63,928 bases of DNA, from NCBI GenBank assembly GCA_017541105.1, contig JAFXZS010000007.1, forward strand, positions 1 through 63,928. Reading direction: 5' to 3'. This DNA is from Clostridia bacterium. Its GTDB lineage: Bacteria > Bacillota > Clostridia > Christensenellales > Aristaeellaceae. A program made the translations under genes and the position numbers. Of the stretch, positions 1 to 8,969 are shown piece by piece. Position 1 is the first letter of the stretch, and every line of letters starts with the position of its first letter. Below the pieces are notes generated by a model, which was not told where the DNA came from, ran no database searches, and saw nothing but the letters and a program-made list of their open reading frames with translations.

Positions 1-2895
1 AACGTGGCTGACACGGCTGACGGCAACAACCCGATCGCCGAAGGCTACAAGATCATGCACGGCGATGAAGACGTGACCGCGAGCTATACGATCACGCCTG
101 TGGCGGGCAAGCTGACAATCAACCCGAAGACTGTGACGGTAACGGCGCAGGATAAGGAATTCACCTACAACGGAACAGCGCAGAGCTGGGCTGAGTACGA
201 CGTAGAGGGCCTGGAAGGTGACGACGAAATCAGTGCGGTCGTAACAGGCAGCATCACGTTCCCGAGCGAGAGCCCGGTAACGAACAAACTGACGAGCTAC
301 GAGTTCACGACCGGCACACCGGGCAACTACAGCGTAACGACAGCGGATGGCGAGCTGACGATGGTGAACGCCTCTGTGGCGATCACAATCACGGCGGCAA
401 GCCAGAGCTGGACGTACAATGGCGCTGCGCACAGCAACAATAGCGTGACCGTGACGAGCGGCGAACTGCTGAGCGGCGATGAACTGGTAGCGACGGCGAC
501 CGGCAGCGTGACGAACGTGGCTGACACGGCTGACGGCAACAACCCGATCGCTGAAGGCTACAAGATCATGCACGGCGATGAAGACGTGACCGCGAACTAT
601 ACGATCACGCCTGTGGCGGGCAAGCTGACAATCAACCCGATCAGCGCAGTTGTGACGATTACCGGACATACTGTGAACACTGTGTTCGACGGTGATGAGC
701 ACACCGCTTCCGGATATGATGTTGAAACCAGCAATCCTCTGTACACGGAAGCTGACTTCGCCTTCAGCGGAGACGCCACCGCGGCGCGCAGGGATGCCGG
801 TACAACCGATATGGGCCTGGCTGGGGATCAGTTCACGAACACGAATCCGAACTTCACGAACGTAACCTTCACTGTCGAGGACGGCTATATCACCATTACC
901 CGGAAGCCTGTCACCGTAAGCGCAAACAGCCAGAACAAGACCTACGGCGAAGCGGATCAGCCTCTGACGGCTGAGGTCACAGGAACGGTCGGCAGCGATA
1001 CCGTGGACTACACGCTGACCCGCGAAGAGGGAGAAAACGCAGGAACGTACACGATCCATGTGACAGGGACGGAAATCCAGGGCAACTACGAAGTATCCTA
1101 CACCGACGCACTGATGACGATCAGCCAGGTGCCGGATGTGACGGTCACCATCGTCGGGAACCGCAATGACAGCGCGGTTTACAACGGCGGTACCCAGAAC
1201 GTCGACGGCTACCGAGTGGAGGCCATCAGCCATCCGCTGTACAGCGAAAGCGACTTCAGCTTCACCGGTACGGCGAATGCGGCGGGCAGGGATGCCGGCA
1301 CCTACTACATGGGAGTGACCGCGGCGAACTTCACGAACCTGAACGGGAACTTTGCACATGTTACCTTCGATGTGGATGACGGGTACCTGAAGATCAGCCC
1401 GAAGGATGTGACAGTCCGGCCGGATGACCAGGGCAAGATTTACGGCGAGCCCGATCAGGACGATTCCTGGACCTGGACATCGACACCGCTGGAAGGCAGG
1501 GATGTACTGGTACCGACAGCCATCACACGCGATGCCGGCGAGGATGCGGGTGAATACACCATGTACATCACCGTCGCGCCGGACCCGAATTACAACTTCA
1601 TTCTGGAAACCGGAGTGTTCACCATTGAACGCGCGACCGCAACGGTCACCGCGGACGACAAGACGAAGGTATTCGGAGAAGAAGATCCGGATCTGACGGC
1701 TACCGTGACCGGACTGGTGAACGGCGACGGTGAGAATGCGATCAGCTACAACGCGCTGACGCGGACACCGGGTGAGGACGCCGGAGAATACACGATCAAC
1801 GTAAGCGGCGAAGCGGTACAGGGCAACTACAACGTGGAATATGTACCGGGCACCTTTACAATTACTCCGGAAGGAACAGTTGTTATCACAATCAGAGGCT
1901 ATTCGGACGAACTCACCTATGACGGCAACGAACACGACCTGAGCGGATACGAAGTGGTAAGCATCAGTGACGATGCCTACACAGCGGCAGATATCAGCTT
2001 CATCGGAGACACGGCTCATTTCGCGCTGAAGGGAACGGATGCGGGCACCTATCAGACCGCACTCACTCCGGATGATTTCATGCTGAACAGCGAGAACGCC
2101 GCAAGCGTCACGTTCGTCATCGAGAAGCAAGGCCAGCTGAATATCCTTCCGCGGCAGATTATCCTGACCAGCGCGACGGACACGAAGGTCTATGACGGCG
2201 AGCCGCTGATGAATGATGAAATCGCCGTGACCGGCGACGGATTCGTGAAGAATGACGGTGTCACCGTGATTGTGACCGGCAGGATCACGAACCCCGGCAC
2301 AGTGGAGAACACATTCACCTGGGAGTTCACAGGTGGTACCAACGAGAACAACTATCGTGTGACGGAGTATTTCGGCACCCTGACCGTGACACCTACGACG
2401 ACGCACAGACTGCATATCACGTATGTGGATGAGAATGGCAGGCAGATCAGCGTCTTTGACAAGGAGTACGCCACCGGTGAAACCTATGACGTGATTACTC
2501 CGACGCTGAAGGGCTACGAAGCTGACCGCGAGAGAGTGACCGGCAGGATGGGCGACGAGGATATCTACATCACCGTGACGTACAGGCCGATCACTTACGC
2601 GCTGATTATCCGCTATGAGTCGGCAACGACCGGCGACGAGATCTCCGCGTCCACTACGCTGCGGCTGAAGGCCGGTGAGGAATACGCGGTTCAGGTACCG
2701 GCTCTGGAAGGATATACCAGCCTTGTACCGATCGTGACGGGAACCATGCCCGCGAGCGACAGGCAGATTACCATCCTGTATCTGGAAGACACGGCTGAAC
2801 CGGGCACGACCATTGTTCCGATCCTCATCGAAGACTATGGCACACCGCTGGGAATTCCCAACAGCGTGCTGGGCAGCGGCGAGGTTATCGAGTAA
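1..2895 (+). CDS. Large secreted repeat protein with MBG/YDG-like and MucBP-like domains (5' end outside window)
   Basis: The reading frame is open from the first base, so the start and signal peptide lie upstream; 964 residues are visible. They form successive beta-rich repeats of about 80-90 residues. Some open like MBG-type domains (VTVSANSQNKTYGE..., ATVTADDKTKVFGEEDPDL, with the typical YGE/FGE-D-L pattern), alternating with units of the type VTI.G...VFDG.EHTASGYDV. The last ~165 residues contain two MucBP-like units (HITYVDENGRQ, ALIIRYESATTGDE). Such domains are known from adhesins and mucus- or polysaccharide-binding proteins; attachment is inferred. There is no LPXTG motif and no C-terminal membrane segment: the protein ends EDYGTPLGI plus 12 residues. 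The first 129 bases recur almost exactly 513 bp further on. A hairpin follows the gene, then an orphan solute-binding protein gene. Confidence 0.8.
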   Translation, partial: NVADTADGNNPIAEGYKIMHGDEDVTASYTITPVAGKLTINPKTVTVTAQDKEFTYNGTAQSWAEYDVEGLEGDDEISAVVTGSITFPSESPVTNKLTSYEFTTGTPGNYSVTTADGELTMVNASVAITITAASQSWTYNGAAHSNNSVTVTSGELLSGDELVATATGSVTNVADTADGNNPIAEGYKIMHGDEDVTANYTITPVAGKLTINPISAVVTITGHTVNTVFDGDEHTASGYDVETSNPLYTEADFAFSGDATAARRDAGTTDMGLAGDQFTNTNPNFTNVTFTVEDGYITITRKPVTVSANSQNKTYGEADQPLTAEVTGTVGSDTVDYTLTREEGENAGTYTIHVTGTEIQGNYEVSYTDALMTISQVPDVTVTIVGNRNDSAVYNGGTQNVDGYRVEAISHPLYSESDFSFTGTANAAGRDAGTYYMGVTAANFTNLNGNFAHVTFDVDDGYLKISPKDVTVRPDDQGKIYGEPDQDDSWTWTSTPLEGRDVLVPTAITRDAGEDAGEYTMYITVAPDPNYNFILETGVFTIERATATVTADDKTKVFGEEDPDLTATVTGLVNGDGENAISYNALTRTPGEDAGEYTINVSGEAVQGNYNVEYVPGTFTITPEGTVVITIRGYSDELTYDGNEHDLSGYEVVSISDDAYTAADISFIGDTAHFALKGTDAGTYQTALTPDDFMLNSENAASVTFVIEKQGQLNILPRQIILTSATDTKVYDGEPLMNDEIAVTGDGFVKNDGVTVIVTGRITNPGTVENTFTWEFTGGTNENNYRVTEYFGTLTVTPTTTHRLHITYVDENGRQISVFDKEYATGETYDVITPTLKGYEADRERVTGRMGDEDIYITVTYRPITYALIIRYESATTGDEISASTTLRLKAGEEYAVQVPALEGYTSLVPIVTGTMPASDRQITILYLEDTAEPGTTIVPILIEDYGTPLGIPNSVLGSGEVIE

Positions 2896-2916
2896 AGCCC
2901 CAAAGAGTAAAAAACG

Positions 2917-2950
2917 GGCCGGGCATATGAAAATATGTCCGGCCTCTTTC
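2917..2950 (+). terminator. Probable intrinsic terminator after the surface-protein gene
   Basis: A 12-bp stem (2917-2928 with 2933-2944, one G-T wobble, GAAA loop) is followed by TCTTTC. It separates the repeat protein from the binding-protein gene. The T tract is weak, so some readthrough is possible. Confidence 0.55.
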
Positions 2951-3099
2951 AACAGGGAAGGGAGATTTCCGTATACCGCCCGGCTGCTGATGCGGGATGG
3001 AAAATTGCAGGAGCGGCAGGAAAAGGATACGGAAATCTCGAAATAGTATTATGTCAATTTATGGAATTCCATATCGATCCGAAAAGGAGTAGTTTGCAT

Positions 3100-4941
3100 A
3101 TGAAGAAGATCCTTGCTCTCATTCTCGCCCTGGTACTTCTGGCAGGCTGCTGCGCAGCGGCTGCCGAAGAAGCCGATGAAAAATACGATCATCTGACAGT
3201 GGGCGTGACTACAGCTTTCAGCGGGAATTTTCTGAGCGACGCGATCGGGAGCAATATCAGCGACCAGGATGTGCGGAAGCTGATTCATTCCTACGGGCTG
3301 GTGACATGGGATTCCGACGAGGGCCTGTACCGGATGAATGCCCAGGTGGTGACCAACGCGTATCAGGACGGCGGGAACGGATACCGGATCATTCTGAACC
3401 GGGATCTGACCTACAGCGACGGAACGCCGATTACCGCGAAGGATTACGCTTTCTCGTTCCTGCTGCTGACTTCCCGCCAGCTGCTGGAAGCCGCCGGCTC
3501 CCGAATGGACGGCGGCCATCTGCTGGGCTGGAAGGAATACGATGAGGGAACCGCGCAGGCGGTTGCCGGGTTCCGGATGATCGGAGATTACCAGATTTCC
3601 GTGACCCTGGCGCCGGAATACCTGCCGTACTTTTTCGAAATGAAAGCGGTGGATTTCTTTCCGCTGCCGATCCACGAGATTCTGCCGGACTGTGAGGTGG
3701 CGGATGACGGGGAAGGAATTTATATCCGGGGAAGTTTCAGCGCGGATCAGCTGAGGGAAACGCTGCTGGATCCGGAGACGGGATACGCTTCCCATCCCAC
3801 CGCGGTGTCCGGCCCCTATGTCATGACAAGCTATGACGGTACTACCGTGGAACTGGCAGAAAACCCGCAATACAAGGGAGACGCGGAGGGCGAGAAGCCC
3901 ACGATTCCCAATATTACGGTGCGCACGGCCGGCGCCGATGAAATCATCAGCGAGCTTGCCTTTGGCGAGATTGATCTGGCGGTGCGGTGCGCAAGAACAG
4001 AACAGATTGCGGCAGGAACGGACCTGATGGGCGGCGGGGATTATTCCCGCTCCGTATACAGCCGGAACGGACTGAGCTTCATCAGCTTCTGCGGCGAGAA
4101 GGGCCCCACGGCGGACGTGAAGGTGCGGCAGGCGATTGCCATGTGCCTGGACAAGGAAACGCTGACTGGGGACTACCTGGGGAATCTGGGGACTCCCGTC
4201 AAGGGCTATTACGGCATCGGCCAGTGGATGTTCCTGGTGACCCAGGGAACACTGAAGCCTGAGCGGACGGACGAGAACGGAGAGCCTATCGGAGAAGAAG
4301 TGGACTGGGAGTCTCTGAATCTGAACGGGATGAAGGAATATCCGCTGGATGTCGAAGGAGCGAAGAAGCTGCTGACTGAAGCGGGATACAACGGAGCCGA
4401 GCCAATCCGGCTGAAGCTGATTTATCCGGATCAGAACCAGGCCGGACCGCTGCTGGACGAAGTGTTTATCCCGTATCTGCAGGAAGCGGGCATCGAACTG
4501 GAAACCGAAGCAGTCCCCATGCCGGAACTGCTGCAAAAATACTACGGCTTCACGGAACGGGACTGTGACATGATCCTGCTCGGAACCAATTTCTCAGATG
4601 TGTTTGACCCGAGTGTGAATTATGACGCGGAAGGAACAGACCGCCTGAACGGCATCACGGACCCGGAGCTGGCACGGCTGGCAACGGAGATGCGGAAGAC
4701 CGAACCCGGCGACGCGGTGGAATATGTGCGGCGGTGGATTCAGTTCCAGGAATACCGCTCGGAAGTGCTGCCCGAAATCCCGCTGTACAGCAACGCGTAC
4801 ATGGATTTCTACATCAGCGCGCTGCAAAACTATGCTCCCGGAAACTATTCCAGCTGGGCAGAGGCGATTCAGTACGCGATGCTGAGTGACTATGCGGACA
4901 TTGAGGAAGCTGAAGAAGGCGACGAGATGTTCTTTGACTGA
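3100..4941 (+). CDS. Orphan ABC-type solute-binding lipoprotein, family 5 (peptide/oligosaccharide-binding fold)
   Basis: 613 residues. The start is the ATG at 3100, with AAAGGAG 9 bp upstream and directly preceding the lipoprotein signal MKKILALILALVLLAGC (lipobox LAGC, Cys17); an in-frame ATG further upstream lacks such a signal. The body has SBP_bac_5 features: a start-of-domain stretch DVRKLIHSYGLVTWD, NRDLTYSDGTPITAKDYAFS, and the VRQAIAMCLDKE motif in the second half. No permease or ATPase gene lies nearby, so it is an orphan and may sense or capture a ligand rather than import it here. It is clearly paralogous to the protein encoded at 51967-54285 (DVRALIHGYNLVNWD; shared MRKTEPGD near the C terminus). 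It ends in an acidic tail closing with MFFD. The GGDEF gene begins 29 bp downstream and is probably co-transcribed. Ligand unknown. Confidence 0.82.
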   Translation: MKKILALILALVLLAGCCAAAAEEADEKYDHLTVGVTTAFSGNFLSDAIGSNISDQDVRKLIHSYGLVTWDSDEGLYRMNAQVVTNAYQDGGNGYRIILNRDLTYSDGTPITAKDYAFSFLLLTSRQLLEAAGSRMDGGHLLGWKEYDEGTAQAVAGFRMIGDYQISVTLAPEYLPYFFEMKAVDFFPLPIHEILPDCEVADDGEGIYIRGSFSADQLRETLLDPETGYASHPTAVSGPYVMTSYDGTTVELAENPQYKGDAEGEKPTIPNITVRTAGADEIISELAFGEIDLAVRCARTEQIAAGTDLMGGGDYSRSVYSRNGLSFISFCGEKGPTADVKVRQAIAMCLDKETLTGDYLGNLGTPVKGYYGIGQWMFLVTQGTLKPERTDENGEPIGEEVDWESLNLNGMKEYPLDVEGAKKLLTEAGYNGAEPIRLKLIYPDQNQAGPLLDEVFIPYLQEAGIELETEAVPMPELLQKYYGFTERDCDMILLGTNFSDVFDPSVNYDAEGTDRLNGITDPELARLATEMRKTEPGDAVEYVRRWIQFQEYRSEVLPEIPLYSNAYMDFYISALQNYAPGNYSSWAEAIQYAMLSDYADIEEAEEGDEMFFD

Positions 4942-4970
4942 TTTCCTATACGAAAGGAGATGGACCGAGG

Positions 4971-6893
4971 ATGCTGTCCGGACAGAGAAAGACCATCGGA
5001 GCCTTTTTGTGCAAAGCGTATTCTCTGTTCGACAGCGCGGTGTATCATGCACTGGAAGAGGAAGCGCAGCGGCTGAACTATAACATCATCGTGTTTACGA
5101 CGGTGGGCTATTTTGCCAGCCAGAATGACTACGACATTCAGGAAAAGCGCATGTTTTCCTTTGCGCCGATCGAGGAACTGGACGGGATCATCATGGCGCC
5201 GGACACCTATGAAATCGAGGGGTTCCGGGAGGAACTGTGCACGGCGATCCGGGAAAGGGCGCACTGCCCGGTGGTGGCAATCCGGCATACCAGCGATGAG
5301 TTTGACTGCGTTTATACGGATGCGCAGGCAAGCTTTCAGCCGCTGATGACACATCTGATTGAGGAGCACGGATTACGGAAGATCCGTTTTCTGGCAGGAT
5401 ACGAAGGACATCCGGACAGCGAAAAACGCCTGACGGTTTATCGGGAAGAGATGGCAGCACACGGGCTGCCTGTGGATGAACAGAAGGATATCTGCCACGG
5501 AAACATGTGGTATGACTGCGGACCGGCGGCATACCGGCATCTTTTCGGAGATCCGGAGGACCGGCCCGAGGCAGTGGCCTGCGCCAACGACTACATGGCT
5601 GTAGGGCTGATGCGCGCATTGCAGGAGGAAGGGCTGCGCATTCCGGAAGATGTGATCGTGACCGGATTTGACAACGTTCCGAATATTTCAACAAACACGC
5701 CGATTCTGACGACGGTGGAACAGGATTTCGCCGGGATGGCCCATACGGCGATGGCGGAGCTGGACCGGCAGATCCGGGAGTGGGACGCGCGGAAGCAGCG
5801 GAAGGAGAACCGCCGGATCGGGATTTCCGGAAAGCTGGTATTCGGTGAAAGCTGCGGATGCGGCCGGCGGGGCGATCATTTTCTTACCGAACTGGACCAG
5901 GAGAATGTCCGCACAATCGACAGCCTGAACAACCGGGTCGTGGGGATGACATACCTGAACATTGAGATGAACGGGTGTGATGACCTGAAGCAGATGCACC
6001 GTGTGCTGATTGCCAAGAAATCAGACACGCCGACACTGCCGGATCTGTATGTCTGCCTGTTTGAAAGCGGGCGGACGGAAAGCGGCGAACCGGTGTTTGC
6101 CAAGGAGATTACGGACCGGGTCTGCCTGGTCCATATGATGAAGGACAAACAGGACTGCGGGATGCCGATGGTTTCGTTCGACCGGGCGCAGCTGCTGCCG
6201 GCGCTTGCGGAACGGACGGAAACGCAGGTGCTGTATCTGATGGGCCTGCATCAGAACGCGGATGCCTTCGGGTACGCGGTATTCCACTACTATCCGGGGA
6301 ACATTCCCAGCACTTTCTTCCAGCACTGGAATGTAATTCTCTCCAGTACACTGAGCAATATTCACAAGCGGAATGAGATTCTGGCCCTGTATGAAGAACG
6401 GCGGCTGAGCAGCATCACGGATGTGATGACGCATCTGCTGAACCGGCGGGGGCTGGAGGAAAAACTAACGCCGGACTGGCGCAGCATGTGCAGCCGGCGG
6501 GAACATATGGCTTTTATCATGTTTGACATGGATCATCTGAAGGAAATCAATGATACTTACGGCCACCATGCCGGGGATTACGCCATCCGCACGCTGGCGA
6601 ACGCCATACACACTGCCGCACCGAAGAACGCGGTGATTGCGCGTATGGGCGGGGATGAATTCCTGATGGTGCTGCCCGGGGCGGACAGGAAGAAGGCAGA
6701 AAACTATCTGCGGAAATTCGAAAAGACGCTGGATGAGATCAACCGGAGGGAAAACAGGAGTTTCCGGGTGGAAGCCAGCTATGGATTCAGCCTTGTGGCA
6801 CTGGATGAGATGAGTACGCTTGAGCAATGCATCCGCATGGGAGATGAGGCCATGTACAAAGCAAAGGAAGAGCGGCACGCGCAAAGGCAGTAA
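4971..6893 (+). CDS. GGDEF diguanylate cyclase with LacI-type sugar-binding sensor domain
   Basis: 640 residues. About residues 8-290 match the periplasmic-binding-protein fold of LacI/GalR regulators (ANDYMAVGLMRALQEEGLRIPEDVIVTGFDN is diagnostic when read in pieces), but there is no helix-turn-helix and no signal peptide, so it is a cytoplasmic sensor. Residues ~290-470 are a linker/sensor region without a recognised motif. Residues ~480-638 form a GGDEF domain (FDMDHLKEINDTYGHHAGD, then RMGGDEF near residue 560), expected to make cyclic di-GMP from GTP. The RxxD inhibitory site normally five residues before GGDEF is absent (the position reads PKNA), so product inhibition may be missing. 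It is preceded by GAAAGGAGA and lies 29 bp behind the binding-protein gene. A role in linking a small ligand to c-di-GMP and surface behaviour is inferred. Confidence 0.85.
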   Translation: MLSGQRKTIGAFLCKAYSLFDSAVYHALEEEAQRLNYNIIVFTTVGYFASQNDYDIQEKRMFSFAPIEELDGIIMAPDTYEIEGFREELCTAIRERAHCPVVAIRHTSDEFDCVYTDAQASFQPLMTHLIEEHGLRKIRFLAGYEGHPDSEKRLTVYREEMAAHGLPVDEQKDICHGNMWYDCGPAAYRHLFGDPEDRPEAVACANDYMAVGLMRALQEEGLRIPEDVIVTGFDNVPNISTNTPILTTVEQDFAGMAHTAMAELDRQIREWDARKQRKENRRIGISGKLVFGESCGCGRRGDHFLTELDQENVRTIDSLNNRVVGMTYLNIEMNGCDDLKQMHRVLIAKKSDTPTLPDLYVCLFESGRTESGEPVFAKEITDRVCLVHMMKDKQDCGMPMVSFDRAQLLPALAERTETQVLYLMGLHQNADAFGYAVFHYYPGNIPSTFFQHWNVILSSTLSNIHKRNEILALYEERRLSSITDVMTHLLNRRGLEEKLTPDWRSMCSRREHMAFIMFDMDHLKEINDTYGHHAGDYAIRTLANAIHTAAPKNAVIARMGGDEFLMVLPGADRKKAENYLRKFEKTLDEINRRENRSFRVEASYGFSLVALDEMSTLEQCIRMGDEAMYKAKEERHAQRQ

Positions 6894-6899
6894 GGCGGG

Positions 6900-7496
6900 C
6901 TATGTCCGGGAATACCCGCAGCCGCAGTAATTCTGCCTGTACAGGCCATATTCTTCCGAAAGCTGCAGGGAACGAAGATAACCGTTTTTCTTTTTAAAAT
7001 CCGCAACGAGATATTTCACACCGGATCGGAGGGATGCTTCCCGGCCGATCCGGTTCAGTATTTCCGCGTTTTTGTGAGGGCTGACGGAAAGCGTGGTGGT
7101 AAAATATTCAAAGCCATGTTCCGCGGCCCGGTCCGCCGTATAGTTCAGGCGCAGGGCAAAGCAGGCCATGCAGCGCTTTCCGCCTTCCGGCTCCGCCGCC
7201 ATTCCCGGCGCAAAGGCTTCAAACGCCTCATGATCATAGGGACAGGGCATCCAGCCGATCTCCTCCCCGAGGAGATTGAGCAGGCGCTGCTGTTCGCGCA
7301 GCCGGTGCAGGTATTCCTCCTCCGGCTCTATATTCGGATTGTAGTACAGGACGGTCAACCGGAAGTGCTCCCGAAGGCGCTCCAGAACAGCGCTGGAACA
7401 GGGGCCGCAGCAGCTGTGCAGCAGGAGCGTGGGCCGGCGGCCCTTCAGGCGGGATATTTCTTCTTCCATTTCAAGCTGATAGTTCTGTTTGTTCAC
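6900..7496 (-). CDS. queH: Epoxyqueuosine reductase QueH
   Basis: 198 residues with GTG start, preceded by GAAAGGA. The DUF208/QueH family catalyses the last step of queuosine synthesis, reduction of epoxyqueuosine in tRNA, using iron-sulfur chemistry. Diagnostic features are LLHSCCGPCSS (Cys29, Cys30, Cys33), YYNPNIEPEEEY, the internal CMAC pair near residue 107, and the C-terminal NYCGCGYS (Cys191, Cys193). Length and motif order are those of the family. It is convergent with the GGDEF gene, whose stop codon lies 6 bp away, and its upstream side abuts a block of intergenic repeats. Confidence 0.92.
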   Translation of the reverse strand: MNKQNYQLEMEEEISRLKGRRPTLLLHSCCGPCSSAVLERLREHFRLTVLYYNPNIEPEEEYLHRLREQQRLLNLLGEEIGWMPCPYDHEAFEAFAPGMAAEPEGGKRCMACFALRLNYTADRAAEHGFEYFTTTLSVSPHKNAEILNRIGREASLRSGVKYLVADFKKKNGYLRSLQLSEEYGLYRQNYCGCGYSRT

Positions 7497-7527
7497 TGGA
7501 TGATGGTCCTTTCTTCAGGGGGAGGAG

Positions 7528-7795
7528 GAGGATCCTTCGCTTGCGCTCAGGATGACACGGGGGAGAATCAGGACGATACGGGGTGAGACGCGGGAGATCT
7601 CTCCACGCGCTTCGCTTGGTCGAGATGACACGGGGAGGAGGATCCTTCGCTGCGCTCAGGATGACACGGGGGAGGATCAGGACGATACGAGGTGAGACGT
7701 GGGAGATCTCTCCACGCGCTTCGCTTGGTCGAGATGACACGGGGAGGAAGATCCTTCGCTGCGCTCAGGATGACACGGGGCGTTCAGGATGACGC
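7528..7795. repeat. Tandem array of hairpin-forming intergenic repeats (types A and B)
   Basis: Three type A units (core GATCCTTCGCTGCGCTCAGG, starting 7531, 7641 and 7750) alternate with two type B units (core GAGATCTCTCCACGCGCTTC followed by GCTTGGTCGAGATGACAC), giving an about 110-bp tandem period. Each unit is an imperfect palindrome able to form a stem-loop and ends GATGACAC. The same two unit types recur at 22049-22094, 26977-27035, 28497-28580, 30343-30440 and 31105-31315. They resemble REP-type elements; there is no transposase. Confidence 0.85.
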
Positions 7796-8824
7796 TTCAT
7801 TCCGCTTCTCACGGCGGAGAAGGAATTTTTCATTGATGACAGTGAAGAGGCCGACGATCAGGAACAGATAATAGGTAAAAAAACGCCAGATCAGAAGGCC
7901 AAGGCCGATGGTTCCGTCCCGGAAGATGTCTCTGAAATACAGCAGGAAGCCGCCTTCCTGGGCACCGCTGGCACCGGGAAGAGGAGTGTAACTGGCGCTG
8001 ACAAACAACAGGCTGCTGAGCGTCAGTACCCGCGGCCAGGGGATTCCGCGCTGGCCCAGGGCATAATAGGTGAAGACTACGCTGCCCGTCAGGCCCAGCA
8101 GGCTGATGACACTGCAAATCAGCTGGAGCAGGATCTGTCCGGGCCGGTGCATCAGCTCCGTCAGTGCTTCGTGATAGGTATCCAGCGCTTCCGTGGCGTG
8201 TGCAACCGCTTCTTCCGGATCCCGGACGAGGCGGATTTTTGCTCCCAGCGCGATCAGCCTTTCCGTCAGACGCTGCAGCCCTTTCCGCCAGAAAGCGGCC
8301 AGCAGTACCAGCGGTACAGCAGCGAAATTGATCACAAGACCGATGCGGGCAGCCCAGAGGACGCCGCCCAGCTGCCCGCGGACAAACTCCCGGTTCAGCA
8401 GCCAAAGGACAAGGCTGAGCAGACAGATGACAAACTGGTTCGCCGCAAAGCGCACGGTAATGGCCAGGGTGCCATACCCCACGGGGATGCCGGCTTTGCG
8501 CAGGGAATTGATCTGCATGGGCTGGCCGCCTGCCGCGCTGGGAGTGATATTGCTGTAATAGAACCCGATCAGCGTACTGCCCAGAACCCGGGGCAGACGG
8601 ATGCCGTATCCCTGCCCGCGAAGATAGAACCAGGTGCCCGCGGCCTCAAAGAAGGCATATCCAACCCAGCACAGGAAAATCCCCGACAGCCAGGTTCTGT
8701 CCAGCCGGGAGATGGCTTCCCAGGCGTTTCCCAGTTCCTGATTGCTGAAAGCGATGACCACTACCGCGGCAATGGAGAACAGGATGAACAGGGCGCTCAG
8801 CACCCGCTTGACCTTCGGACTCAT
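7784..8824 (-). CDS. LPG synthase transmembrane-region-like integral membrane protein (flippase-like)
   Basis: 346 residues, ATG at 8824 behind a GGGGGAG site. Several hydrophobic segments and the motif block ITPSAAGGQPMQ and TPLPGASGAQEGGF identify the lysylphosphatidylglycerol synthase TM/YbhN-like family. Members of this family flip lipids or act with glycosyltransferases; there is no C-terminal aminoacyl-transfer domain here, so only the membrane part is present and the substrate cannot be named. The gene has its own promoter (8860-8888) behind the terminator of the GH13 gene. The last codons (TCA TCC TGA) are contributed by an adjoining intergenic repeat. Confidence 0.85.
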   Translation of the reverse strand: MSPKVKRVLSALFILFSIAAVVVIAFSNQELGNAWEAISRLDRTWLSGIFLCWVGYAFFEAAGTWFYLRGQGYGIRLPRVLGSTLIGFYYSNITPSAAGGQPMQINSLRKAGIPVGYGTLAITVRFAANQFVICLLSLVLWLLNREFVRGQLGGVLWAARIGLVINFAAVPLVLLAAFWRKGLQRLTERLIALGAKIRLVRDPEEAVAHATEALDTYHEALTELMHRPGQILLQLICSVISLLGLTGSVVFTYYALGQRGIPWPRVLTLSSLLFVSASYTPLPGASGAQEGGFLLYFRDIFRDGTIGLGLLIWRFFTYYLFLIVGLFTVINEKFLLRREKRNEASS

Positions 8825-8859
8825 CCGGCTCCCCCCTCACTGTGACTTTTACTGCCCCT

Positions 8860-8888
8860 ATCTTATCCTTTTTTGGGTCCGGTGACAA
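8860..8888 (-). promoter_or_regulatory. Sigma-A-type promoter for the LPG-synthase-like gene
   Basis: On the minus strand TTGTCA (8883-8888), 17-bp spacer, TAAGAT (8860-8865), placed 36 bp before the start codon. Confidence 0.65.
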
Positions 8889-8942
8889 GGAAAAACAGCC
8901 GCAGATCCACGGGAAAGGTATTCTGCCGCAGGAAGAAGAGGA

Positions 8943-8963
8943 CCCGCGGCTTTCGGCCGCGGG
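8943..8963 (-). terminator. Intrinsic terminator after the GH13 gene
   Basis: Perfect 8-bp stem CCCGCGGC/GCCGCGGG with 5-nt loop just beyond the GH13 stop codon, followed on the minus strand by TCCTCTTCTTCC. Confidence 0.7.
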
Positions 8964-8969
8964 CTGGGA

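Noticed and set aside
7528-7795. Possible CRISPR array
   Set aside because: Units alternate between two palindromic types and the spaces between them are themselves repeated, not unique spacers; no cas gene is present.
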